The translations under genes and the position numbers were made by a program. From contig CM030362.1 in assembly GCA_017893485.1 (NCBI GenBank), positions 258,358,244 through 258,422,243 on the forward strand: a DNA stretch of 64,000 bases, written 5' to 3'. The notes under the pieces were generated by a model. The model had not been told where the DNA came from and did not search any database. It was given only the letters and a program-made list of their open reading frames with translations. This DNA comes from Hemerocallis citrina (taxonomy: Eukaryota > Streptophyta > Magnoliopsida > Asparagales > Asphodelaceae). This document shows, in pieces, positions 43,399 through 55,060 of the stretch; the first letter of the stretch is position 1, and the number at the start of each line of letters is the position of its first letter.

Positions 43399-44420
43399 TA
43401 GACATGGCCCCTCCCAGAAACATCAAAGAAGTCCAGAGGCTCACGGGAAGACTGGCGGCCATCGGCCGTTTCCTCTCCAAGTCCGGAGAGAAATCCTTCC
43501 AATTCTTTAAGGCTCTGCGCGGAACCGGCGGCTTCGAGTAGGGTACTCAGCAGCAAGAGGCGTTCACCCAATTGAAAGAGTACCTCGCCAATCCTCCTCT
43601 CCTCAGTAAGCCCAAACCAAGGGATCCACTCTGGCTTTACCTTTCAGCTTTGGAAAACATGCTCAGCGCTGTCCTCGTTCGAGAAGAGGAAGGAGTCCAA
43701 AAACATCTATACTATGTGAGCAAGGTTTTGCTCACCACCGAGACCAGATATTCTAGAATGGAGAAGGTAGCATACGTCTTGGTCATGGCCGCGCGGAAGC
43801 TCCATCCCTATTTTCTGGCGCATTCAATCCAGGTGCTCACAGACCAGCCTCTGAAGGCCGTGCTCTATAAGCCCGAGAGCTCTGGATGATTAGTCAAATG
43901 GTCGATCGAGCTCAGTCAATACAACATTGGCTATCAGCCAAGGATGGCCATCAAAGCGCAGGCCCTCGCCGAGTTCATCACGGAATGCACCATCTCCGAG
44001 CAACCCGAAAGTAAGGAGGCTGATCAGACGTGGGAAGTTTACGTTGATGGTTCCTCCTATGAAGCGGGGAGTGGTGCGGGCATCATTCTGCGGGGTCCCG
44101 ACGGTTTCCTCCTTTAATATTGCCTTCACCTCAACTTTCCGACCTCTAACAACGAGGCTGAGTACGAGGCCATGATCACCGGGTTTACCCTGGCGCATCA
44201 GGCCGGTGCCAGATAGATCAGGGCCTTCAGCGACTCTCATCTCGTGGTCAACCAGATCACCGGAGAGTACGAGGACCATGAAGATCGGATGATCAAGTAC
44301 CTGGCCGTAGTCCAACGGCTATTGACGTCCTTCGAAGAGTCGGCGGTCTTAAGAATCCCTAGGGAGCAGAACGCCCAAGCCGACGCTCTGTCGAAGTTAG
44401 CTTCCTCGTCCTTCGAGGGA
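43399..44420 (+). pseudogene. Dual RNase H region of element B
   Basis: The first RNase H reads EVQRLTGRLAAIGRFLSKSG, KEYLANPPLLSKPKPRDPLW, VLVREEEGVQKHLYYVS and RMEKVAYVLVMAARKLHPYF. The second, archaeal-type, reads WEVYVDGSSYEAGSGAGIIL, SNNEAEYEAMITGFTLAHQA and SDSHLVVNQITGEYEDHEDR. Stops (TAG or TGA) fall at 43539, 43888, 44116 and 44214, several fitting TGG or CAG decay. Without them the frame stays readable. Confidence 0.9.
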
Positions 44421-45752
44421 CTCGATCGCACCGTCCTGATCGAAGTACTCCTAAAACTGAGTACTGACTTTCTCGAGACTCTCTGCATTGAAGACAGAGC
44501 TCTTCCTGACAACTAGACCACTCATATCAATAAATTTCTAATCAAGGGAAAGCTCCCCGAAGACCGAGCTGAAGCGAGACGGGGCAAGGTCCGTTCAGAA
44601 AGGTTCACCGTAATCAACGCAAACCTCTTCAAAAGGTCATACACAATGACGGACGGAAGACCCTACCTCCGTTGTCTAACCCCCGATGAAGCAAAGTATG
44701 TTCTCAAGGAGCTACATGAGGGAATCGGCGGGTGCCATATGGGAAGCCTCTCGCTAGTGCGAAAGGCTTTGAACTACGGGTACTACTGGCCCACGATGCT
44801 GCAAGATGCCCTTGCCTTGGTCAAGAAGTGTGGCCCCTATCAACGGGTCTCCCCTGTGAAAAGGGCTCCACAAGCGAACCTCCGTTCGATGGTCAGTCCG
44901 ACTCCCTTTGCGATATGGGGGATGGATGTGGTAGGCCCATTTCTGAAGGCAATAGGCCAACGAAAGTTTCTCATAGTGGCAATCAAGTAATTCATGAAGT
45001 GGATCGAGGCCGAGCCGCTAGCCACGATCACCGAGTAGCAGACCCAACAGTTTTTCTGGAAACACATCGTCTGCCGGTTCGGGATCCCACAGGTGCTCAT
45101 TACAGACAATGGGACTCAATTCGCAGGTAAACATTTTCGAAGGTTCTGCGATGATCTCGGGATCCAGCAGCGTTTTTCTTCAGTGTGCCACCCGGAGTCA
45201 AACGGTCAGGCCGAAAACGCGAACCGCCAAATCCTTAACGATCTCAAGAAACGACTCGATAACTCTTCCAAGGGGTTATGGATCGATGAGTTGCCGAGTG
45301 TTCTCTGGGCCCACCGAACGACAAAGAGAATCCTCACGGGAGAGTCGCCATTTAATCTGACATACGACGCGGAGGCTGTCATTCCCCTGGAGATCGGGAT
45401 CCCTTTGCCCCGGATCATGGCCTTCGATGAAGCAAGCAACTCTGCACAGCTACGTGCTGACCTGGATCTCATAAATGAGATCAGGGAGAAGTCCGCCATT
45501 ATAAGAAACACCTACCAACAGAGGATTGAAAGGTTCTACAATAAAAAAGTGCATCCCACCGACATCAAGCTCGGAGACCTCATCCTCCGGAAGCTGGCGG
45601 TATCCAACCCCGGCCAAAAGAGAAAACTGGCCCCAAACTGGGAGGGCCCTTACAAGGTATCTGGGGTCATACGCCCGGGCACGTACCAACCGACCCGGAT
45701 GGCAAGGCTGTCAAGAGACCCTGGAATGCAGAGAACCTCATCAAATTCCTAG
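44421..45752 (+). pseudogene. Integrase of element B
   Basis: Linker RSERFTVINANLFKRSYTMT. Zinc-binding block ELHEGIGGCHMG then LVKKCGPYQR. Core with GMDVVGP, ITDNGTQF and HPESNGQAENANRQ (D, D, E). C-terminal part ERFYNKKVHPTDIKLGDLIL and APNWEGPYKVSGVIRPGTYQ, with a frameshift in the last ~25 codons. Stops at 44514, 44988 and 45036 lie in a frame that otherwise stays open for ~440 codons. All three catalytic residues are kept, unlike the deleted region in element A. Confidence 0.92.
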
Positions 45753-45904
45753 AAATGGAGGGTTAGCCTCAACAGCATCCATGTAAACTATGAGAGATGT
45801 AATCGGCACGTCGTGCCTTGTTTTTTGTAAAGATCAAGTATGTTGTAATTATGCCAGCTTTCTTAAAACAAGCTTTGGCTTCGTATTAGTTCTCATTAAA
45901 AAAC
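45753..45904 (+). other. Post-pol spacer of element B
   Basis: Short non-coding stretch between pol and the first minisatellite. Nothing recognised. Confidence 0.6.
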
Positions 45905-46145
45905 ATGTCTCGGGCTCGGCATTCGGATAGTACCGCGAGCCACACAAAACGTCCCTTAAAAACTCAGGGCTCGGCATTCTGATAGTACCGCGAGCCACAA
46001 AAAGCTTTCCTTATATGATTATTCCTCGGCATTCGGATGGTACCGCGAGCCACACAAAACGTCCCTTACAAACTCAAGGCTCGGCATCCGGATAGTACCG
46101 CGAGCCACAAAAAGCTTCCCTTACATGATTATTCCTCGGCGTTCG
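45905..46145. repeat. About 55-bp minisatellite (pol side), element B
   Basis: Four to five units of GGCTCGGCATTCGGATAGTA, CCGCGAGCCACA and AAACGTCCCTTA. Related in motif (GGCTCGG...CCGCGAGCC) to the 3' array at 51055 onward. Confidence 0.9.
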
Positions 46146-46950
46146 GATGGTACCGCAAGCTGCAAGAACTACACCATAGCCATCTTTCTGAGAGCAAGTG
46201 TGGGGGCTCGTCGTCAACCCCGAGCAAGGCCGTGGCTTTTTTCAAAGCCACTCGACCAGTACGCTCGGCGACGACCTTTAGCTACGCCCTTTATCGGCTT
46301 TCTCTCCGGGGTGGGGGCTCGGCATCTGCCCCTAGCATGGTTTGGACTTCTTCAAGCCCATCAACCTATGCGTACGGCAGCAACCGCTAGCTACACCTGT
46401 ACCGTCTACCTAAGAACAAGTGTGGGGGCTCGTCGTCGATCCCGAGCAAGGCCGTGGCTTTCTTCAAAGCCACTCGACCGATATGCTCGGCGACGACCTT
46501 CAGCTACGCCCATTACCGGCTTTCTCCTCAGTGTGGGGGCTCGACATCTGCCCCTTGCATGGTTTGGGCTTCTTCAAGCCCATCAACCTATGCGCACGGT
46601 GGCAATTGCCAGCTACATCCGTACAGTCTACCTAAGAACAAGTGTGGGGGCTCGTCGTCGACCCCGAGCAAGGCCGTGGCTTTCTTCAAAGCCACTCGAC
46701 CGATACGCTTGGCGACGACCTTCAGCTACGCCCATTACCGACTTTCTCCCCAGTATGGGGGCTCGGCATCTGTCCCTAGCATGGTTTAGGCTTCTTCAAT
46801 CCCATCGACCTATGTGCACGGCGGCAACTGCCAGCTACACCCTTGCCATCATCCTAAGCACAAGAGTGGGGGCTCGTCGTCGACCCCGAGCAAGGCCGTG
46901 GCTTTCTTCAAAACCACTCGACCATCACGCTCAGCGATGACCTTCAACCA
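46146..46950. repeat. 222-bp tandem repeat, about 3.5 copies
   Basis: TGGGGGCTCGTCGTC recurs at 46201, 46423, 46645 and 46867, exactly 222 bp apart. Each unit also has a half-unit starting TGGGGGCTCGGCATCTGCCC. 222 is divisible by three, so long open frames arise in several frames. Confidence 0.95.
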
Positions 46951-47665
46951 CGACCATTTCAAAAAAAAAGTTTTCATTAAGGTTTAGGGCGCCCGCCTTC
47001 GGCAAATGCCCTGAGCTTCGAGTCTTTGGTTGACCCTCCTCTCACCCGCGAGCAACTCGGGGTTTGCAGCTTTCAAAAGCCAAACCCCCGAATTGTTCGA
47101 AGGCGGCAGAGGAGCCACCGACCTAGGGCTCTCTCCGAGCCTCCGAATCAATTGATCAGCCCACCAATCACCAACGAACAACCCAGGGTTTTACGGCCCT
47201 CAAGGCCAAAACCCCGAATTGTTCGAGGGTGATTGGTGCGCCACCAATCCGGAACCCTCGGGCTAAAGTTCTAATTCTAGGGCGCCCGCCTTAGGCAGGC
47301 ACCCGAATCGTATGGCAGATAAGCCAATCCTAATTCCTGACAACCAACAAGGAGGGGATGGGGGTTATATAGCCCCCTCAAAAGCGCAGTTATTGCATCT
47401 GGGAAGCCTAAACGATGGATGGCGAAATGTCCCTATTAATGCTTATCGGGAGGCGAAATGCCACTAATTATGCATTACCTGCCTAAATTCACCGTGTGGT
47501 CTTTCCCCCACGGTAGCGACCCCTTGCAAGGCCGAGCCCGGCAACAATCCTCACTCAATAAAATTGTCAAGTTTAAAGAAGTCGGGAGTTTTTTTTATTA
47601 CTCATCGCACGCCCGTAACAGTGGCACAAATACAATGAAAAGCTTACAAATCACTCATGCTCGGC
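46951..47665. other. Non-coding stretch between satellite and antisense gene (element B)
   Basis: Contains two diverged copies of a ~145-bp block with AAACCCCGAATTGTTCGA and GGGCGCCCGCCTT (46987-47290). Then comes a region that would be the 3' end of the antisense transcripts. No gene seen. Confidence 0.6.
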
Positions 47666-48121
47666 TTAAAACTCAAATTCGGTGCTTCCTTTGGTTTCCT
47701 TCTCACGCTTGGCCGACCCGACCGGGGAAGGCTCTCCCACGACTGAGCTTTCCGCATCATCAGGCTGGGCCCCCTCCAATAAAAAGGTCGGAGATGGTCC
47801 TAATACCGAATTGCTTGCCTCCTCGATCAAACCGGTGCCTAGCACCAGCTTCAACCTACGGATCTCCAACTCTTCCTCAACAACGGGATCACGAAGAAAA
47901 GACTCCGAAGCCGACCGCCCACTAGAGGCATCCGAGATCGACCAGTTCGTCTCGATTACCCACCAATCCTGGTCGGCTATGACTTTCCTCAGACGAGCGA
48001 CCTCCAAGCCGAGCTCCCTAGACTTGTTCATGAAGTAATTCACTGCAGTCGCTCGGTCCCGAGCCTGCTTTTGTTGGCAAGCCAGAGCCACCTCCATGGC
48101 CTCCGGCCTAGCTCGGACCAA
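47666..48121 (-). pseudogene. Antisense ORF 2 of element B, coiled-coil protein
   Basis: An uninterrupted frame of ~151 codons on the minus strand: ARPEAMEVALACQQKQARDR, YFMNKSRELGLEVARLRKVI, VVEEELEIRRLKLVLGTGLI, ending KGSTEFEF. It is colinear with 10761-11344 of element A. Its N-terminus is probably incomplete (the element A copy starts MNETLGTDLTSAEVQQLRNR). Heptad-like charge pattern; no known domain. Confidence 0.65.
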
Positions 48122-48339
48122 GGAGGCCTCGGTGAAAATATGGTCGGCACACCGAGGACCTCATGCGTCTATCAAAAAGACAAGAAAAGCAACAAGTCAC
48201 AAAAGAGACTAAAGAAGCACAAGTCATGGAGCATTGGCCAAAAAATTATCTTTCATTAATTTCAAATTTTTTGTGCTACAAAAGGCGGTGGCCAGTCCGC
48301 ACAAGGCATTTACAAAATCAAAAAAGAAGAAAAAACCTA

Positions 48340-50780
48340 AACTATGCTTGAGGGGGGGGGGGGGAGGCACCTCTTCATCAGCAGGGTCGCTCCTGACCTC
48401 CTCTTGGTGAGGATCCCCCATCTCCTTGCCGCCGGGTGTTATCGAATGCTCGGGCTACCAGTTGTAGTGGAGGTGGTCGACCCTTTTGTCCGGGTAGATA
48501 AACTGGAAGTGCTCCTTAGCCTTATCATAGGCCTCGTCCTGCACAAGGATCAGGATATCTGCCATGGTGATCTCTGCCTCCTCCATGGCCTTCTGCACCT
48601 TCTCAGCTTCTTCCTGGGCCTTCTCCTTGAGGCGATCCACATCCTTCTTATGGTAATCGACTATCGAGGACATCTGGGCCTTGTGGACGGCCTCCATGCT
48701 CCGAGCCTCCTTTAGCTCGTCCGTCACCTTGTTCAAGTTGCGGAGATACTTCTCCGCATTCCTCCTTTCGATGAGGACCTCCTTCTTCAAGCACTTCTGA
48801 AAGTGCTGCCCATGAAGCATCGCCTGTCCAAGGAAGGAAAAGTTAGAAAAATCCTAGAATCTTAACTAAGTGCAAGAGTACAAGCACTCACCGAGAGCTG
48901 CGCCTAAGACCACCGCATGAAGGCCATCTCAGACGTCTGCACCGCCAGTGCCATGCGATCCCGCTCCATGGCAAGGTTCCTGACCACCTCAATGGCCATG
49001 GGGCCCTCAAGCAGGGAATCCCCTGCGAGAACCGACCAATTAGGGGCATGTGGCCTAAGCCCCTGTTGCCCAACCATCTGCTCGGCTGTGGGCCAAGGTG
49101 GGGGAAGCCTCTGCTCCGGGACCTCAGAAGTCCTCTTGCTACCCGAACCTCCCCCCGCCTCCCTAGATGCCCTCGGCGTGTGGTGATGCTTCTTGGATCT
49201 CTTTGGGGATGGCTCCACGGCCAACGAGGTAGGTCCCTTGCTGGACCCGCGCCCTGAGCAGCCGCCGTATCTTGCTTTGCCTTCTTCTCCTTCTCCACCC
49301 TCCTCTGGGCAGCAACGGCCAACAAGGCCTGCCTATTGTCGAGCTGCTTGGCCGTCATCTCTGCTAAATATAAGGAGAGAAGCTAACATTAACACTAAGG
49401 CAGAAAGATAGAAAAATTCATAAAAAAACATACTAGGGTCAGCTGGACTCAGTCCGGCTCGATCCAGGTGCATTTCCGTCACTCAGGGCCACCCTATGCT
49501 GTGCCCCCTAACGATCTTCTCCACCTTTGCCCACTCTTTCTCCGTCAACTTGCTATGTTTCGGAAGCTTATGGTTTGGCATGAAAAAGTTCCAAGCTGTC
49601 GGAATCCCCCAAGGCTTCTCGCTCCGGACTATAAAGTACTTCTCCTTCCATCCTTTAATGGAGTCCGGATGGCCGTGCATCACCTTCTTATGATGCCTAG
49701 GCAAAAAGTAGAAGATTCCCTCCGCGTCACCCAACGAGCTCATCCCCATGACAGCGCGGGAGTACGTAAGCCTCGGCTTGACCCCCTTCTCTTGGCACTT
49801 CAAGATGAAGCAGACCAGATGTTTTCAAGAGTTGGGGTTGTACTGCATCGGGCTTAACTTCGCCCAATTCAAGACTCTCTTGATGAAAGGGTGCAACGAC
49901 AACCTAAGTCCCGAGATGAAGGCATCCTCGGGAAAAACATAGTAGCACAGTGCGATAGTGGTAGTTGGACGAATACTGGGGCTCGGAATCAGAAGTTCGA
50001 ACTCCCTTGGAATAAAGTAGGCCGCCCTCAAGATGTGCAGGTAGTCCACCTTCAAGACACATTGGATGCCATCCATCCTGATCTTCACCCGACTCTCGTC
50101 ACCCGGCACGGAGGGGAGAGGAGCGAGATCTTTAACATCGTCAAGATACATCCTAATCGACCCCAGATTTTTGAAGGTGACAGGGGCGAACTCGAACCCC
50201 AGTCAAGGAGCATATTTATCCGGCAAAGAGGGGCTATCCGGATGGATCAACTTTCTCTTCCTCCTACAAAGACGAGTCTTCCTCTCCGGAGACGGTGTCG
50301 ACAAGGGTGGTAGAGGGGGAAGATCACCCTTGCCCACGGCTACCCCTCCTACGGTGCCCTCCCCCGCATATCCTCGAACATCGTCTTTCCCGGCGCCCTG
50401 ATCGGGCTCACCTGATTCCCCTCGGAGCCTTTCTCGTCGTCTTCCTCATCCTCAACGTCCCCCTCTCCCTCGGGATCCTGCTCCTCCTCATCACCCTCCT
50501 CGTCCTCAACGTCCCCCTCTCCCTCGAGATCCTGCTCTTCTTCGTTGTCCTCCTCTTCCTCCTCCCCCTCGCCCTCATCTACGGGTTCCTTCCTCGGCCT
50601 ACGGGATCTCAAAGGTTGCACAACGAAGACTACATCATTCCCGTCGTCTGACCCTAGATCTGACAGAACCTCCTCTTTAATCCCATAGTCGCCCAAGGAC
50701 CAAGACGTCAATGGGGACTCAGCTTCCTTCTCGAAATGGCCTGACGAGCTCGCCTCCGAGCTGGACTGAGAGCACGACAT
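48340..50780 (-). pseudogene. Antisense ORF 1 of element B (Transposase_28-like, three exons)
   Basis: Starts at 50780 (MSCSQSSSEASSSGHFEKEA) with a very acidic Glu/Asp tract to ~50430. The conserved core follows after frame changes: FPEDAFISGLRLSLHPFIKR, LNWAKLSPMQYNPNS, and HGHPDSIKGWKEKYFIVRSE. Intron 1 is 49361-49433 (GTATGT...TAGCAG), exon 2 is 49360-48892, intron 2 is 48824-48891 (GTGAGT...GGACAG), and exon 3 ends with KEHFQFIYPDKRVDHLHYNW then a stop at 48452. The intron positions equal those in element A while the intron sequences differ. Stops at 49833 and 49480 and frameshifts make it a pseudogene. Confidence 0.8.
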
Positions 50781-50925
50781 TACGAGTCAGAAATACTAAC
50801 CTGAAGTATCGCGCTTACAGGTAGATCACCGGAAAAATGTCGCTGACGGCAGGTGAGAAAAAACCCCTATTCTTGAAAGTTGGAAAACACAAGGAAGTGA
50901 AGGAAAGAAAAAGGGGGATGGGGGG

Positions 50926-50933
50926 ATTTATAA
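50926..50933 (-). promoter_or_regulatory. TATA box of the antisense gene of element B
   Basis: Minus-strand TTATAAATCCCCCC, about 145 bp before the ATG at 50780, in the same place as CTATAAATCC in element A. Confidence 0.6.
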
Positions 50934-51054
50934 CAGAGAAAGGGACTCCTCGATTTTTGTGAAAAGACCTAGCCATTGGATCTTAATCATCAAGATCCAG
51001 CGGCCGCTAGGATCTAAAGTCGCTTCGATTCTTGCACACGTGACGTCAGCAGTT

Positions 51055-51567
51055 GACACAAAATTACTCCCAAAGCCACCAGGCTTTTCCAACAAGTCGG
51101 GAGGCTCGGAGCTCGATTGGCACCGCGAGCCACAAAATCCTCCTCTATTCAACAGGAGGCTCGAAGCTCGGATGGCACCGCGAGCCCCAAAATCCTCCTC
51201 TGTTTCACAGAAGGCTCAGAGCTCGGATGGCACCAGGAGCCGCTAAAAACCCCCATGCTTTTCCAATAAGTCAGGAGGGTCGACGCTTAGATAACACTGC
51301 GAGCCACGAAAGCTTCTCCAACAAGCTTGAGGCTCGGTGCTCGGATGTCGCCGCGAGCTACGAAAACTTCTCTTACAAGTTTTGGGCTCGATGATCGGAT
51401 GACACCGCGAGCCACAAAAGCTTCCCCTACAAACTTGAGGCTCGACGTTCGGATGTCACCGTGAGCCACAAAGGCTTCTATACCCTAAGCATTAAATGAA
51501 ATGAAACCATTAGATTTCATTCAGCCGCCATTACCAATACACCGTCCCACCGACGACAAACCACTTA
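51055..51567. repeat. 55-bp minisatellite, part 1 (element B 3' side)
   Basis: Units of GGCTCGGAGCTCGGATGGCA, CCGCGAGCCCCAAAATCCTC and CTCTATTCAACAGGA. The last ~80 bp is unique sequence ending in GAAGC (51568-51572), the duplication of solo LTR F. Confidence 0.9.
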
Positions 51568-52052
51568 GAAGCTGTAGAACACCGTATTTTCAAATATTAT
51601 TTTAATTATTTGAAAATGAATTTAAATGAGTTTTGAGGATTTAATTGATATTTTCCTAGAAGGTTTATCTTTTGTACACGTGCAAAACACGTGCAAATGA
51701 CTTTTGAGATGTTTGAAAAATTAAGATTTCTTTATGAAAAATCATTATTTATTATTTTGTAATTATGTAGTAATTTTCCGGATTTTTCTGAATTTAATTA
51801 ATACTATTTGCAAATTTTAAGAAAAGAAGGACCTTTTTGTAAAATTGACATTTTTAAGGGCTAAAGTGCAAAATTGGCATTCTGGACGTTTTAAACAGTA
51901 TTGGTTAAGATTTAGAAGTATATTTTCTATTAAATCCTAATTTTAATGAATTTTGGATGAGTTTCCAAGAGTAGATAGATATATATAAAATTGTATTTTG
52001 AAGGGATTGTTTTGCAAATGTATTTCCTAAACCCTAATACTTGATCCCGACC

Positions 52053-52060
52053 TATATAAA
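52053..52060 (+). promoter_or_regulatory. TATA box of solo LTR F
   Basis: CTATATAAAGGG, followed ~30 bp on by a probable start region (CGCTGCACAACTCAG). Confidence 0.65.
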
Positions 52061-52654
52061 GGGAGTTTGCAGCCGTCATTCGCTGCACAACTCAGATCTT
52101 ATTATATTTCTTATTCTCTTGGTGATTGAAGAAGAAGTTCTTGGATCTAGCAAGAGGAAGGCTTTTGTGGATTCTTCTTGATCTAAAGGTGAGTGATATG
52201 GACTTGTTTGTTTATGTGTATGTTTGTATGCTGTTTTGTTTGATATTTTCGTATCTTATATGAAATCGATGCCATGGTTGTTATTCGTAATATGCATGTA
52301 AAATCCACGAATGTTTAGTAGATCTTGTTTAACAAATTCTTTATTGATCGAAAACATGTTAAGATTCAAGTATGGTTTGATCAGATGTATGAACATCTGG
52401 ATCTTGTGTATATAATCAGATCTTGGTTATTATTGGTGGAAGAATTAAGTATTAAGGAAACCCTAATGTAAGATTTAGGAATTTGAGAACAAGAGAATTG
52501 AGTTTTGAGTTATTGAATGATTGAATAATGGATCTGCAATGAAGAAGTCTTCGAGATTGACATTTCACATGATTAAGAATTATTTTCATGAACAAGAACC
52601 TTTAGAAAACTCCAGTTTTGATCTTTGTATTCAGACCTAACTTATGCAAACTGT

Positions 52655-53205
52655 AGGCCGACAGTCGACTGGTCTACTATTCAGTCGACTGGTACGACCC
52701 CAGCTGCTGTATCTTTAGTTTTTCTCGAAAATCCGTTCTGGACAGTCGACTTAGACCCTTCTCAGTCGACTGGTACACTTAGATTTTATTTTTCAAAGTT
52801 ATCGTAGAATTTCTCTCGGGTAAGTCGACTTATGTTTTTATAAGTCGACTTATGTTCTTGTAAGTCGACTTATGTCCCCTTTTAAGTCGACTTATGTTTT
52901 GATAAGTCTACTTATGATCTTTATAAGTCATCTTATACTTTTGATAAGTCTACTTATGATCTTTATAAGTCATCTTATACTTTTGATAAGTCTACTTATG
53001 ATTTTTATAAGTCATCTTATACTTTTGATAAGTCTACTTATGATTTTTATAAGTCATCTTATACTTTTGATAAGTCTACTTATGATCTTTATAAGTCATC
53101 TTATATTGTTGATAAGTCTATTTATGCTTTTATAAGTCAACTTACTGCACTTGTTATAATCTTGAATATTGGTTCTCGGGGAAGTCGACTTATTACAGTA
53201 TAAGT
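52655..53205. repeat. GTCGAC palindromes and 42-bp tandem array in F
   Basis: Ten GTCGAC sites lie here, in CAGTCGACTG and TAAGTCGACTTA forms, and two more are at 53829 and 53851. Between 52900 and 53115 a 42-bp tandem array (ATAAGTCATCTTATACTTTT, GATAAGTCTACTTATGAT) holds decayed versions of the same palindrome. The repeated open frame here is a by-product. Confidence 0.9.
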
Positions 53206-53252
53206 CGACTGGAGCTGATTAGTTTTTCATGATCTTGAGTGTTCTTGTTATC

Positions 53253-53692
53253 TTTAGTTCGTTTGTAGATGAATATATTCGTCGGTGTAAGAGTCACTAT
53301 GGGTGATTGCATGCCGGGTATGTATTCTATCTATACCCTCTTTAGTTTGTTTGTAGATGAATATATTCGTCGGTGTAAGAGTCACTATGGGTGATTGCAT
53401 GCCGGGTATGTATTCTATCTATACCCTCTTTAGTTTGTTTGTAGATGAATATATTCGTCGGTGTAAGAGTCACTATGGGTGATTGCATGCCGGGTATGTA
53501 TTCTATCTATACCCTCTTTAGTTTGTTTGTAGATGAATATATTCGTCGGTGTAAGAGTCACTATGGGTGATTGCATGCCGGGTATGTATTCTATCTATAC
53601 CATCTTTAGCTTGTTTGTAGATGAATATGTTCGTCGGTGTAAGAGTCACTATTAGTGATTGCATACCGGGTATGTATTCGATCTATACTATC
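53253..53692. repeat. 88-bp tandem repeat, five copies
   Basis: TTTAGTTTGTTTGTAGATGA, ATATATTCGTCGGTGTAAGA, GTCACTATGGGTGATTGCAT, GCCGGGTATGTATTCTATCT, ATACCCTC starting at 53253, 53341, 53429, 53517 and 53605. The middle copies are almost identical and the last is the most diverged. Confidence 0.95.
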
Positions 53693-54095
53693 TTTAGTTT
53701 TTGTGGATGGATACATGGGTATCTGATCTATGACATTATTGGTGATCGATTGTTGGACATACATCGTGGTACTGAGATTTATTGACAATTGGGCATGATC
53801 AGAGACGTGAGGATTATTGTTGGTTCTGATCAGTCGACTGGTTCCTAAGACAGTCGACTGTACCGTACAGTGAACTGTACTATTTTGAGAGTAATTTGAT
53901 TGAAGGATATTGATCGTTGGTATTGTTTCTCGACTCGGCTTCATGCATGTACTGGCCTATCGTTCTTGTTTCATATTACATGTTCAGTTTATGCATTTTT
54001 GTTCAGTACATGTTGTTTGAGAGTTTATGTTTATTTTTATTTATGTTGTTGTTTATATCACTCACACCATTTATGGCTGACCCCGTAGTTTTGGG

Positions 54096-54116
54096 GGTTA
54101 GAGTTCAACTCTAGCC
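54096..54116 (+). other. LTR hairpin before acceptor-like site (F)
   Basis: GGTTAGAGT, loop TCA, ACTCTAGCC: 9-bp stem with one G-T pair. The arm sequence differs from the LARD/E1 hairpins but the position relative to CCTCAC and GCAG|G is the same. Confidence 0.7.
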
Positions 54117-54416
54117 TCACATGTTGCAGGTTATTGCTTAGAATTGGAGGCTTGGATGCTTGGGTTAGCTTTAGAGAGTATGAGTGAGATGATAGAGCCA
54201 TGTGTAATTTTGTAAAGAATAGTGTTGTAAAAGAATTATTGTAATGTAGGGTGTTTGTATTTCCGCTGCAATTTGAAAAGATTATTGTAATAAAGGTTTG
54301 GAATAAAATGATTTGAGTTTTTGGCTATGTATGTTGTTACATTGAAGTGGATCGCTGGGAAAGTGCCACGTATTTTCTAAAGTTTCGTATTTAGAAATTC
54401 GGGGCGCTACAGAAGC

Positions 54417-55060
54417 TCCAACAAGTTTTGGGGGCTCGACTCACGGATGGCGTTGCGAGCCCCAAAATCCTCCTCTATTCAACAGGAGGCTCGGAGCTCA
54501 GATGGCATCGCAAGCCCCAAAATCCTCCTTTATTTAACAGGAGGCTCGGAGCTCGGATGGCATCGCGAGCCCCAAAATCCTCCTCTATTCAATAAAAGGC
54601 TCAGAGCTCGGATGGCACAGTGAGCACCAAAATCCTCCTCTATTTAACAGGAGGCTCGGAGCTCCGTTGGCACCGCGAGCCCCAAAATCCTCCTCTATTT
54701 CACAGGAGGCTCAGAGCTCGGATGGTAACAGGAGCCACTAAAAACCCCTAGGCTTTTCCAACAAGTTAGGAGGATCAATGCTCGGATAACACCGCGAGCC
54801 CCAAAATCCTCCTCAATTTCACAGGAGGCTCGGAGCTCGGATGGCACCGCGAGCCCCAAAATCCTCCCCTATTCAACAGGAGGCTCGGAGCTCGGATGGC
54901 ACCGCAAGCCCCAAAATCCTCCTTTATTCAACAGGAGGGTCGACACTCGGATGGCACCGCGAGCCCCAAAATCTTCCTCTATTTTACAGGAGGCTCGGAG
55001 CTCGGATTGCACCAGGAGCCGCTAAAAAACCCCCAAGCTTTTCCAACAAGTCAGGAGGGT
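54417..55060. repeat. 55-bp minisatellite, part 2 (element B)
   Basis: About eleven units continuing part 1 after solo LTR F. It ends with AGGGT (55056-55060), the duplication of solo LTR G. Confidence 0.92.

Larger units (their letters stand above)
52189..54129 (+). other. Putative intron inside solo LTR F
   Basis: Strong donor AAAG|GTGAGT at 52189 and acceptor CATGTTGCAG|G ending at 54129, 1941 bp. The GTCGAC palindromes and both tandem arrays lie inside. The hairpin (54096-54116) ends 13 nt before the acceptor. Confidence 0.5.
51573..54411 (+). mobile_element. F: solo LTR of a LARD-like element (2839 bp)
   Basis: TGTAGAACACCG...GGGGCGCTACA flanked by GAAGC on both sides (51568-51572 and 54412-54416). 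No interior follows, so it is a solo LTR left by LTR-LTR recombination. It has a TATA box, donor-like and acceptor-like sites, GTCGAC palindromes, two tandem arrays and a hairpin. It sits in the minisatellite of element B. Confidence 0.92.

Noticed and set aside
46125..46940. 271-codon open frame
   Set aside because: Created by the 222-bp tandem repeat, which is open in more than one frame. Not a gene.
52872..53135. 87-codon hydrophobic repeat frame
   Set aside because: Translation of the 42-bp repeat. The regularity comes from DNA, not protein selection.
53253..53692. Regular repeats that could suggest a CRISPR-like array
   Set aside because: Five contiguous 88-bp copies with no unique spacers inside a plant solo LTR. 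It is a minisatellite.
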